Positions 1 to 6,260 of a stretch of 13,157 bases of DNA are shown one piece after another. Each line of letters starts with the position of its first letter. Position 1 is the first letter of the stretch. Made by a program: the position numbers and the translations under genes. The stretch comes from Clostridia bacterium (GTDB lineage: Bacteria; Bacillota; Clostridia; Christensenellales; Aristaeellaceae): assembly GCA_016295665.1 (NCBI GenBank), contig JAEDKS010000056.1, positions 1 to 13,157 of the forward strand, in the 5' to 3' direction. The notes under the pieces were generated by a model that was not told the DNA's origin, ran no database searches, and saw only the letters and a list, made by a program, of their open reading frames with translations.

Positions 1-462
1 ATAGTCGATGCGCTCCGTGTCCGGATTCACGCCGTAGGGCACGAAGTTGAAGTACTTGCCGCTCAGGTTCACCGGGCTGCCGTGGGTCAGATGGCCGCCG
101 TGGCTCAGGTTCATGCCCATCACGGTGTCGCCGGGGGTCAGCATGGCGAAGTACACCGCCGTGTTCGCCTGGGCGCCGGAGTGGGGCTGCACGTTGGCAT
201 GCTCCGCGCCAAAGAGCTGGCACACCCGGTCGCGGGCCAGGTTCTCCACCACGTCCACGTACTGGCAGCCGCCGTAGTACCGGTGTCCCGGATAGCCCTC
301 GGCATACTTGTTCGTCAGGCAGGTGCCCATCGCCGCCATCACGGCGGGGGACACAAAGTTCTCGGAGGCAATCAGCTCAATATGCGTCCGCTGACGCTCC
401 AGCTCCTGCTCAATCGCCGCGGTAATCTCGGGGTCCTGACGGCGGATCACTTCAAGTTCCAT
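1..462 (-). CDS. glyA: Serine hydroxymethyltransferase, N-terminal part (runs off window)
   Basis: Serine hydroxymethyltransferase is a cytoplasmic PLP enzyme that interconverts serine plus tetrahydrofolate with glycine plus 5,10-methylene-THF, feeding one-carbon metabolism. Only the first 154 codons lie in the window. Family signatures are IASENF (31-36), NKYAEGYPGHRYYGG (51-65), NVQPHSGAQAN (90-100) and HGGHLTHG (121-128); the first His of the last block is the expected PLP-stacking residue. The PLP-binding lysine and the rest of the protein lie beyond position 1. I chose the ATG at 462-460 because a GGGAGGA ribosome binding site sits about 9 nt upstream. An in-frame ATG three codons earlier abuts that site and is too close. 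The gene has its own promoter just upstream and follows the SRP RNA gene on the same strand. Family assignment is secure; only the 3' extent is unseen. Confidence 0.96.
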   Translation of the reverse strand, partial: MELEVIRRQDPEITAAIEQELERQRTHIELIASENFVSPAVMAAMGTCLTNKYAEGYPGHRYYGGCQYVDVVENLARDRVCQLFGAEHANVQPHSGAQANTAVYFAMLTPGDTVMGMNLSHGGHLTHGSPVNLSGKYFNFVPYGVNPDTERIDY

Positions 463-494
463 CGAAACCATCCTCCCATGCTCGATTTTCATTG

Positions 495-523
495 ATTATA
501 CCCGTCCCGGGGCCGCATCGCAA
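495..523 (-). promoter_or_regulatory. glyA promoter (-35 TTGCGA, 17 bp, -10 TATAAT)
   Basis: Read on the minus strand, TTGCGA (523-518) is followed by exactly 17 bp and a perfect TATAAT (500-495). Transcription would begin near 488, giving a leader of about 26 nt before the glyA ATG. There is no room for a riboswitch, so any control would act on initiation. The palindrome AAGCGCTT (522-529) overlaps the -35 box. Confidence 0.8.
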
Positions 524-597
524 GCGCTTTACCGATTTAATACAACAAAAAAACCGTTTCCGCAGACAAAAAACGATCAACGGGCAGCACGGGCAGC

Positions 598-623
598 AAA
601 AAACCGTACCGCTCAGACTGGGC
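598..623 (-). terminator. SRP RNA 3' end: closing helix plus T-tract
   Basis: On the minus strand the 3' strand of the SRP RNA helix (GCCCAGTCT, 623-615) is followed by TACGGT (608-603), and a run of six T ends at 598. TACGGT can pair with GCCGTA at the start of the predicted primary transcript (about 727-722). The terminator therefore appears to be built from the terminal helix of the RNA itself. Further T-tracts at 573-568 and 553-547 could catch read-through. Confidence 0.5.
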
Positions 624-712
624 GGTCCCGCAGCACATCGGCCTAATGCTTATTGCTGCTGCCTTCCGGCCCTGACAAGGTTCACACCGGCAAATCGCAC
701 GGGGCCCAGTCT
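615..712 (-). ncRNA. ffs: Signal recognition particle RNA, small bacterial type
   Basis: This is the RNA scaffold of the signal recognition particle. It binds the Ffh M domain and couples ribosomes making membrane or secreted proteins to FtsY. The minus strand carries the conserved apical domain, GTCAGGGCCGGAAGGC followed by AGCAGCAATAAGCA, with the GGAA tetraloop at 667-664 closed by GCC/GGC. The ends AGACTGGGC (712-704) and GCCCAGTCT (623-615) pair perfectly over 9 bp and close the rod. At about 98 nt it is the short form and lacks the Alu domain of the long Bacillus-type RNA. Mature ends are inferred from the helix. The primary transcript probably starts near 728 and could add about 15 nt at the 5' side. 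Confidence 0.93.
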
Positions 713-734
713 TCATCGCAAATACGGCTTATTT

Positions 735-763
735 AGTATATACGATTTTCCCGGAAAAAGCAA
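735..763 (-). promoter_or_regulatory. SRP RNA promoter (-35 TTGCTT, 17 bp, -10 TATACT)
   Basis: On the minus strand TTGCTT (763-758) is followed by 17 bp and TATACT (740-735). The predicted start near 728 lies just before the GCCGTA that can extend the closing helix of the SRP RNA. The -35 hexamer lies within the T-tract of the preceding cysK terminator. Confidence 0.72.
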
Positions 764-787
764 GGGCCAATTTTGGAAAATCGGCCC
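755..787 (-). terminator. cysK intrinsic terminator
   Basis: On the minus strand GGGCCGATTTT (787-777) pairs with AAAATTGGCCC (774-764), with one G-T wobble and a very small loop. TTGCTTTTT (763-755) follows. It starts 10 nt after the cysK stop. The lower stem is GC-rich and the T-tract is interrupted only by GC. Confidence 0.85.
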
Positions 788-796
788 CCGGGCGCA

Positions 797-1729
797 TCAC
801 TCCGCGAACATGGGCGTGGAGAGGTAGCGGTCGCCCGCGTCGGGCAGCAGCACCACCACCGTTTTGCCCGCCATGTCCGGGCGCTTCGCCACCTGCGCCG
901 CCGCCCAGACCGCCGCGCCCGAGGAGATGCCCACCAGCACGCCCTCGGCGCGGCCCACCTCCCGGCCCATGGCGAAGGCGTCCTCGTTCGTCACGGGGAT
1001 GATCTCGTCATAGATGCCCTGCTCCAGCACCGCCGGCACGAAGCCCGCGCCGATGCCCTGAATCTTGTGCGGGCCGGCCTTCCCCGCGCTCAGCACCGGC
1101 GAGGAGGCCGGCTCCACCGCCACGATGCGCACCGCCGGGTTCCTGCGCTTCAGGTACCGGCCCACGCCGGTGATCGTGCCGCCGGTGCCCACGCCCGCCA
1201 CGAACACATCCACCGCGCCATCCGTGTCCTGCCAGATCTCCGGGCCGGTGGCGGCCTCATGCGCCGCCGGGTTCGCCGGGTTGTCGAACTGTCCGGGGAT
1301 GAAGCTGCCCGGAATGCTCTCCGCCAGCTCCCGTGCCCGCTCGATGGCGCCGGTCATGCCCCGGGCGCCCTCGGTCAGCACCAGCTCCGCGCCGTAGGCA
1401 CGCATCAGCAGGCGGCGCTCCACGCTCATGGTTTCCGGCATCACCACGATCATCCGGTAGCCCCGCGCCGCCGCCACCGCCGCCAGGCCGATGCCCGTGT
1501 TGCCGGAGGTGGGCTCGATGATGACCGCGCCGGGCTTCAGCAGCCCCCGCTGCTCCGCGTCGTCGATCATGGCCCGGGCCACCCGATCCTTCACCGACCC
1601 GGCGGGGTTGAAGTACTCCAGCTTTGCCAGCAGCCTCGCCTCCAGCGCCAGCTTCCGCTCCAGGTGCGACAGCTCCAGCAGCGGGGTGCGTCCGATCAGC
1701 TGATCGGCTGAGGTGTAAATGTTTGCCAT
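797..1729 (-). CDS. cysK: Cysteine synthase (O-acetylserine sulfhydrylase)
   Basis: This is a cytoplasmic PLP fold-type II enzyme that makes cysteine from O-acetyl-L-serine and sulfide. At 310 aa it has the usual CysK length. The PLP lysine is K47 in NPAGSVKDR (41-49). The substrate-binding loop is PTSGNTG (73-79), the PLP-phosphate loop GTGGT is at 181-185, and GISSGA (267-272) carries the serine that contacts the pyridine nitrogen. The start follows a GGGAGGG ribosome binding site with 7-nt spacing. The gene has its own promoter (1762-1790) and terminator (755-787), so it is a single-gene unit between the transporter gene and the SRP RNA gene. CysK and CysM cannot be separated with certainty from sequence alone, and other OAS-sulfhydrylase-like enzymes are possible, but all motifs support an active synthase. 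Confidence 0.95.
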   Translation of the reverse strand: MANIYTSADQLIGRTPLLELSHLERKLALEARLLAKLEYFNPAGSVKDRVARAMIDDAEQRGLLKPGAVIIEPTSGNTGIGLAAVAAARGYRMIVVMPETMSVERRLLMRAYGAELVLTEGARGMTGAIERARELAESIPGSFIPGQFDNPANPAAHEAATGPEIWQDTDGAVDVFVAGVGTGGTITGVGRYLKRRNPAVRIVAVEPASSPVLSAGKAGPHKIQGIGAGFVPAVLEQGIYDEIIPVTNEDAFAMGREVGRAEGVLVGISSGAAVWAAAQVAKRPDMAGKTVVVLLPDAGDRYLSTPMFAE

Positions 1730-1761
1730 GGCGTTTCCCTCCCTTTTCCTGACTGAGCTCC

Positions 1762-1790
1762 ATGATAATCCCGCCGGAACCTCCTGTCAA
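1762..1790 (-). promoter_or_regulatory. cysK promoter (-35 TTGACA, 17 bp, -10 TATCAT) with dyad over the -35
   Basis: On the minus strand a perfect TTGACA (1790-1785) is followed by 17 bp and TATCAT (1767-1762), with a predicted start near 1755. The -35 box sits in the centre of an imperfect dyad, CCTCTTGACAGGAGG (1794-1780, arms CCTC.TG / CA.GAGG), which could be an operator. Confidence 0.8.
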
Positions 1791-1806
1791 GAGGGAATCC
1801 GCCGGG

Positions 1807-2676
1807 CTACAGGGAGATGAACGTCATGCCCAGCGTGCCCGCCACCATCAGCAGCAGCCCCGCCAGCCCCTTCCGGCTCAGATGCTCGTGGAACACGAAG
1901 TAGGAGAACACGATGGAGATGACGATGCTCAGCTTGTCGATGGGCACCACCACGCTGACCACGCCGTTCTGAATGGCGTAGTAGTAGCACAGCCAGGACA
2001 TGCCCGTCGCCAGGCCGGAGAGCAGGATGAAGCCCAGCTCCCGCCGCTCGATGGTGCGCAGCTGATGCTGCTTGCCCTTCATGCACACGATGACCGCCGC
2101 CATCACCAGCACCACCACGGTGCGCAGGGCCGTGCCCAGGTTGGACTCCACGTTCGTCATGCCGATCTTGGACAGCACCGAGGTCAGCGACGCGAACAAC
2201 GCCGACAGCACCGCGTAGAGCATCCAGGGGCCATGGGCCGTGCCGCCCGAGGATGCCTTGCGCTCCACCATCATCAGGATGCCCGCGCCGATGAGCAGCG
2301 TGCAGACCAGCCGGGCCCCCAGCTGCTGCGTCTCCCCGAACAGCACCATCGCCAGCAGCACGCTCAGCACCGTGCTGGACTTGTCGATGGGCACCACCCG
2401 GTTCACGTCGCCCATGGACAGCGCCTTGAAGTAGCAGATCCAGGACGCGCCGGTGGTCAGGCCGGACAGGGTGAGGAACAGCAGCGAGCGGGCGTCCAGC
2501 GTCGCCAGCCCCCGCCAGGAGCCCACGATGAACACCATCACCCAGGAAAAGAGCAGCACCACGCCGGTGCGCACCAGCGTCGCCACGTCGGAATCCGTTT
2601 TCCGGATGCCGCACTTGGCCAGAATGGACGTCAGTCCCGCGAACACCGAGGACAGGATAGCGGCGGTCAGCCACAT
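1807..2676 (-). CDS. EamA/DMT-family transporter (two EamA repeats)
   Basis: This 289-aa integral membrane protein of the drug/metabolite transporter superfamily has about ten predicted helices and two EamA halves. The internal duplication is plain at a constant offset of 149 residues: LTSILAK (15-21) with LTSVLSK (164-170), SGLTTG (71-76) with SGLATG (220-225), and VVPIDK (94-99) with VVPIDK (243-248). Helices ending in FGE (113-115) and FHE (262-264) also match. The substrate is unknown. Family members export amino acids, cysteine/O-acetylserine or drugs, or carry sugars. The cysK gene 77 nt downstream makes a thiol or amino-acid role conceivable, but this rests on position alone. The start is the ATG at 2676-2674, about 10 nt after GAAAGGAA. 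I could not find a convincing promoter between it and the terminator upstream. Confidence 0.9.
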   Translation of the reverse strand: MWLTAAILSSVFAGLTSILAKCGIRKTDSDVATLVRTGVVLLFSWVMVFIVGSWRGLATLDARSLLFLTLSGLTTGASWICYFKALSMGDVNRVVPIDKSSTVLSVLLAMVLFGETQQLGARLVCTLLIGAGILMMVERKASSGGTAHGPWMLYAVLSALFASLTSVLSKIGMTNVESNLGTALRTVVVLVMAAVIVCMKGKQHQLRTIERRELGFILLSGLATGMSWLCYYYAIQNGVVSVVVPIDKLSIVISIVFSYFVFHEHLSRKGLAGLLLMVAGTLGMTFISL

Positions 2677-2706
2677 ACGCAGTCATTTCCTTTCTTCACG
2701 CAGCAT

Positions 2707-2736
2707 GGGGCGAATGCTGTCATGAAGATTCTCCCC
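2707..2736 (-). promoter_or_regulatory. Leader hairpin upstream of the transporter gene
   Basis: On the minus strand GGGGAGAAT (2736-2728) can pair with ATTCGCCCC (2715-2707). This gives nine positions with one A-G mismatch and a 12-nt loop. No T-tract follows, so it is not an intrinsic terminator. It lies between the operon terminator and the transporter's ribosome binding site. It may be a 5'-UTR structure or mRNA stabiliser; the role is unknown. Confidence 0.35.
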
Positions 2737-2743
2737 GCATGGC

Positions 2744-2773
2744 AAAAGCTCCTGCCGAAACAGGAGCCTTTTT
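2744..2773. terminator. Bidirectional terminator ending the pectin operon
   Basis: GCTCCTG (2748-2754) and CAGGAGC (2761-2767) form a perfect 7-bp stem with a 6-nt loop. The stem is flanked by AAAA on the left and CTTTTT on the right, so each strand has a T-tract after the hairpin. On the minus strand it lies about 17 nt past the stop of the serine hydrolase gene. Confidence 0.82.
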
Positions 2774-2789
2774 GTCCATATTTTTCCGT

Positions 2790-4130
2790 TCACCGGAGGT
2801 AGCCCGATGCCACGCCCTCGTAGGCGTTGGTCGCCGGGTCGAAGGCCTTGCGGGCCTGCACCGTCAGGCAGCGCTGTCCGAAGTGCAGCAGCAGCTCCAC
2901 GCCGCAGGGCGCGTCGTCGATGATCTGGCAGCGCACATGCAGCAGGCCCTCTCCTACCCAGCCGCCGGAGCACAGGGTGGTCCGCCCGGGCCAGCCGGGG
3001 AAGGTGTCCATCACGTTCTCGCCCAGGCCGAAGCGCAGGGGATGCTGGCCCCGGTCATTCTCCCACAGGAGCTCCCTGCCCTGCAGCCTGACCGAGCGCA
3101 GCCCCAGCGGATTGGGGTCAAAGAAGAAGGGGCCGGCCTCCTGAAGGGCGAAGGACGGGTCGTGGGGCACGGGGCGGATGGTCAGCGACAGGCGCTCGGG
3201 GACCATGTCCTCCCGATCCAGATAGGGGTACAGCTCCTCGAAGAAGGCGTCGTAGATGCGCTGCACGCCCACCGGATCCAGCCGCGTGTCCGCGATGGTG
3301 CACAGCAGCGCGTCCTTCTCCGGGCAGGCCACCGCCAGCTGACCGCCCAGGCCGTACATGGCCCAGCCCGCCCGGGTCATCCACACCTGCCAGCCGTAGC
3401 CGCACCTTTCCTCCGGCGTGGTGCCCAGCAGGTTGATGCTCTGACAGCGGGTCATCTCCTGGCAAAACCACGCGGGCACCAGTCCGCCGCCGCCCTCCAT
3501 GACCAGCCGCGCCACCCGGTGCAGGTCGCGCAGGGACATGCACAGCCCCGTGCCGCCCTGACAGGTGCCGGAGGGGTCGCGGAGCCAGTACTTCTCGTCC
3601 GTGGCCCCCAGCGGACGGAACACCCGCTCATTCAGCAGGTCGATGACCTCCTGGCCCGAAACCCGCTTCACCAGCGCCGCCAGCACCTGGGAGCAGCCCG
3701 TGTCGTAGTGGAACACGGTGCCGGGCTCATGGGTCGGGGTCGCGGTGAAGAAGGGCCGCGTCCAGTCCTCGTCGATGCCCTCCCGGTAAGCGGTGGCGCG
3801 GTAGCAGGTCGCCATGCGCAGCATGTCCCGCAGCTTCAGCCGCATCAGCCGCCCGTCCGGATGCTCGGGCAGGTAGTCCGCAAAGTAATCTGTGATGGGA
3901 TCGTCCAGCCCCAGCCGCCCCTCGCCCAGCAGCACGCCCACGGCGAGGGCCGTCATGGACTTGCTCACGGAGTACATCCGGTGGGGGCGATCCTCCGTGA
4001 AGGGCGCGTAGCAGGCCGTGACCTTCACCTGCCCGCCCACGGACAGCATGAAGCCGTGCATGCACACGTCCTCCCGCTCCAGTCGCGAAACGAAGCGCAT
4101 CACGCGCTCCCGCAGTCCGCCCGTCAGCAT
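2790..4130 (-). CDS. Serine hydrolase, beta-lactamase/family VIII esterase fold
   Basis: This 446-aa protein belongs to the class C beta-lactamase/DD-peptidase/esterase superfamily. The SxxK motif is S54-V-S-K57 (in MYSVSKSMTALAVG), with S54 as nucleophile. The second motif is Y142-D-T144, in place of YxN. The third is probably YGLGGQ (259-264), in place of KTG or HxG. A segment of about 140 residues after the catalytic domain looks beta-rich and is unassigned. There is no signal peptide, which argues against a periplasmic beta-lactamase. As the last gene of a pectin operon it is more likely an intracellular esterase for acylated sugars (inference). The ATG at 4130 overlaps the upstream stop by 7 nt and has GAAGGAG 10 nt upstream. 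The frame stays open further upstream inside the CE8 gene, but no start there has comparable support. Confidence 0.85.
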   Translation of the reverse strand: MLTGGLRERVMRFVSRLEREDVCMHGFMLSVGGQVKVTACYAPFTEDRPHRMYSVSKSMTALAVGVLLGEGRLGLDDPITDYFADYLPEHPDGRLMRLKLRDMLRMATCYRATAYREGIDEDWTRPFFTATPTHEPGTVFHYDTGCSQVLAALVKRVSGQEVIDLLNERVFRPLGATDEKYWLRDPSGTCQGGTGLCMSLRDLHRVARLVMEGGGGLVPAWFCQEMTRCQSINLLGTTPEERCGYGWQVWMTRAGWAMYGLGGQLAVACPEKDALLCTIADTRLDPVGVQRIYDAFFEELYPYLDREDMVPERLSLTIRPVPHDPSFALQEAGPFFFDPNPLGLRSVRLQGRELLWENDRGQHPLRFGLGENVMDTFPGWPGRTTLCSGGWVGEGLLHVRCQIIDDAPCGVELLLHFGQRCLTVQARKAFDPATNAYEGVASGYLR

Positions 4131-5584
4131 CCGCGCACCGCTCCTTCCCGCAGCGTTTCCAGCACCCGCCGGGCCATGCGCAGCGCCGCCGCGCTCAGGG
4201 GCACCTCCGCGCCCGGCTCGCCCTCGATACAGCGCACGCCCCGCGCCTCCGCCACCTCCCGCAGGGATGCGGCAAAGTCGCCGTCCTCCGGGTGGGCGAT
4301 CAGCACGGGCTCCGCGCCCTGCCGCCGCGCCGCGTCGATGAACATGCCCACGTAGCCCGGGAACGTGATCCGCGCATCGGTGCCCACGCCGGGATCCGCC
4401 GACGCGTCGTGCCGTCCGAAGCCCACCAGCAGCCTGTCCCCCGGGCGCAGGCACAGCTCGGCAAAGTTCAGCCGCATGGTGCCCACGAAGGTCTTGCTGG
4501 AGCCCTGGGGCGCGCAGTCCGTCTGCACGAAGGCGTCCTCCGCCAGCGCCCCCAGCGCCTGCGCCCAGCCCGCCACGCGCTCGTCACCGCAGAGGAACCA
4601 GGTGGGGGTGCGCTGCTGGGGATGCCAGTGGTCAAAGCCGCCCAGCACCGACCCCACGGTCAGCAGCGCGGCCTCCTCCCCCGTCAGGCGCTTCTGCGCC
4701 GGATGGCGGGTGGACTGATCCGCCCGGGCGCCGGTGGTGCCCCACTCGCCGCAGCGCTCCGTCACCGGCGCGCCGCCCTGCCAGTCCTGGAAGCCCTCGG
4801 GGCTCACACACTCGTCCATGTCGCAGGCCAGGAACACCGTCCGGGCAAAGGGCCGCCAGGGCCGCCCCAGATGCGCCATGCCCGCGCCGCATTCCCCCGT
4901 CAGGCGGCAGCGGTGGAACACCAGTCCGTACGCCGCCTGCTCCGGCGTGTTCGCCGCCGTGTAGAATCCGCCCCGCTGGTTCATGAACAGGGTGCAGCGC
5001 TCAAACCAGCAGCGGTAGGGCCCGAAGATGAAATCCACGTCCCCCTGAATCAAGCAGTCCTCGAAGTACTGCCGGCCCAGCGTCAGCGGGCAGTCACCCA
5101 CGCTGGGAACGCCGTCCGGAATCAGACGGGGCAGCGCGTCCCGCGCCACCTTGGGCATGGTGGGGCCGCAGAACAGCGTGTCCTGGGAAGCGATCATGCG
5201 CACGTTGCGCCACACGCCCCGGTCACCGGCGGCGTACACCGCCACCGCCTGCCCCACGTCCCGCCCGTCGCCGGCGTCGTTGCGGACGGTCAGGTTCTCC
5301 ACCTCCACGTTCGTGCCGGTCACCAGGAGGGTGTAGGACAGGAAGGTGCCCTTCTCCTTCCCCTCCGCGTCCAGATCCTTGGCGCAGCCGCTGTGGGTGA
5401 TGACCGTGCGATCCCGGGCCTCGCCGACGATGCGCACGTTGTCCTTATTCACAATGACCCGCTCATGGTACTCGTCCATGCGCAGCAGCAGGATGGTCGG
5501 CTCCCGGCTGCCCATGGGAATGGCGTCAATCGCCGCCTGAATCGAGGTAAAATCACCGGAGCCGTCCCGGGCGATGATGTACAT
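4124..5584 (-). CDS. CE8 pectin methylesterase fused to a degenerate SGNH domain
   Basis: A 486-aa two-domain protein. Residues 1 to about 320 are a right-handed beta-helix pectinesterase (CE8) that removes methyl esters from galacturonate. Expected active-site residues are all visible: Q112 (GQAVAV), Q134 and D135 (SQDTLF), D184 in DVDFIFG, and R241 and W243 in LGRPW. Residues 328-480 resemble the SGNH/CE12 esterase encoded immediately upstream and align with it without gaps over about 97 residues. The nucleophile position is E335 (GDE for GDS), the oxyanion glycine is Q360, the block-III Asn is H392, and the DxxH block is absent. This second domain should therefore not be a serine esterase. 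There is no signal peptide, so the protein is probably cytoplasmic and acts on imported oligosaccharides. AAGGAGG lies 6 nt before the ATG. The gene starts 27 nt after the upstream stop. Confidence 0.92.
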   Translation of the reverse strand: MYIIARDGSGDFTSIQAAIDAIPMGSREPTILLLRMDEYHERVIVNKDNVRIVGEARDRTVITHSGCAKDLDAEGKEKGTFLSYTLLVTGTNVEVENLTVRNDAGDGRDVGQAVAVYAAGDRGVWRNVRMIASQDTLFCGPTMPKVARDALPRLIPDGVPSVGDCPLTLGRQYFEDCLIQGDVDFIFGPYRCWFERCTLFMNQRGGFYTAANTPEQAAYGLVFHRCRLTGECGAGMAHLGRPWRPFARTVFLACDMDECVSPEGFQDWQGGAPVTERCGEWGTTGARADQSTRHPAQKRLTGEEAALLTVGSVLGGFDHWHPQQRTPTWFLCGDERVAGWAQALGALAEDAFVQTDCAPQGSSKTFVGTMRLNFAELCLRPGDRLLVGFGRHDASADPGVGTDARITFPGYVGMFIDAARRQGAEPVLIAHPEDGDFAASLREVAEARGVRCIEGEPGAEVPLSAAALRMARRVLETLREGAVRGC

Positions 5585-5611
5585 GGTGCTCCTCCTTCCC
5601 TTTCTCCGCCG

Positions 5612-6256
5612 TCAAACCAGCTTCAACGCCCGCAGGGCATCGGCGGTCATGCGCGCATACAGCGCCGCGCCGGCGTGGCGGGTGTGGGTGTCGTCCGTCT
5701 GCCCGTTCGGGTAGTCCGGATAGACGCCCGGTTCCACGTGCATGTACAGCGCCGCGCTGGCCTCCTCGCCCAGCTCCCGCAGCTTCGCGGTGCCCATGCG
5801 GTAGATGTCGATGAGCGGCACATGCCGCGTCAGCGCCAGGCGGCGGATGGCGTCCGGATACGCCCCGTGGGTCTCCTGCAACTCCCCGTCCCGCCAGTAG
5901 CGCCGGGGAATCGGCGTCATCAGCACCGGCGTGGCGCCCCGCAGCCACGCCGTGTGCACGAAGATGGACAGGTTGCTGACGAAGGAGGTGTTCGGGTCGG
6001 TGTGCCGCCAGACCAGGTCGCTGGTGTCGTTGTGGGTGAACTGAATCAGCATCAGGTCGCCGGGGGCGATGACCCGCTCAATGTCAATCAGGCGGCCCTC
6101 CGCCAGAAAGGACTTGGTGCTCCGCCCGCCCCGGGCCGCGTCCACCACCCGATGGTCGGGCAGATATTCCTCCAGCAGCTGCCCCCAGCCCGTGATCGGC
6201 GCCCGCTCCGGCGCGTAGGCCGCGGCGGTGGAATCGCCGCAGACGTAGATGGTCAT
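5612..6256 (-). CDS. SGNH/GDSL acetylesterase, CE12 rhamnogalacturonan acetylesterase-like
   Basis: This 214-aa single-domain SGNH hydrolase probably removes acetyl groups from pectic (rhamnogalacturonan) oligosaccharides in the cytoplasm. The full catalytic set is present: S9 in CGDST, G44 in ARGGRST, N76 in FTHNDT, and D188/H191 in TDDTHT. Spacing matches the rhamnogalacturonan acetylesterase family (CE12, YesT/RhgT-like). I chose the ATG at 6256-6254 because AAGGAGG lies 9 nt upstream, inside the end of the GH95 gene, and because it places GDS at residues 7-9 as is normal for the family. The longer open frame upstream to 6775 is an overlap artefact. It starts 4 nt after the GH95 stop and is followed 27 nt later by the CE8 gene, whose C-terminus is a degenerate relative. 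Substrate is inferred from context; other acetylated sugars are possible. Confidence 0.9.
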   Translation of the reverse strand: MTIYVCGDSTAAAYAPERAPITGWGQLLEEYLPDHRVVDAARGGRSTKSFLAEGRLIDIERVIAPGDLMLIQFTHNDTSDLVWRHTDPNTSFVSNLSIFVHTAWLRGATPVLMTPIPRRYWRDGELQETHGAYPDAIRRLALTRHVPLIDIYRMGTAKLRELGEEASAALYMHVEPGVYPDYPNGQTDDTHTRHAGAALYARMTADALRALKLV

Positions 6257-6260
6257 TCCG

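Noticed and set aside
469..471. An earlier in-frame ATG for glyA (MVSMEL...)
   Set aside because: It directly abuts the GGAGG ribosome binding site with no spacer. The ATG at 462 has normal spacing and fits the family N-terminus.
516..531. A catabolite-response (cre)-like core AAGCGCTT at the glyA -35 box
   Set aside because: Only the central eight bases fit; the flanking TG and CA positions do not match, so a CcpA site is not supported.
2684..2686. An upstream ATG before the transporter, opening a 299-codon frame
   Set aside because: It is out of frame with the EamA sequence, sits directly on the AAGGAA ribosome binding site, and its product is a low-complexity shadow translation.
4131..4454. 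In-frame upstream extension of the serine hydrolase gene into the CE8 gene
   Set aside because: The extension is a Gly/Arg/Ala-rich shadow of the CE8 reading frame. The ATG at 4130 has a good ribosome binding site and gives a normal family N-terminus.
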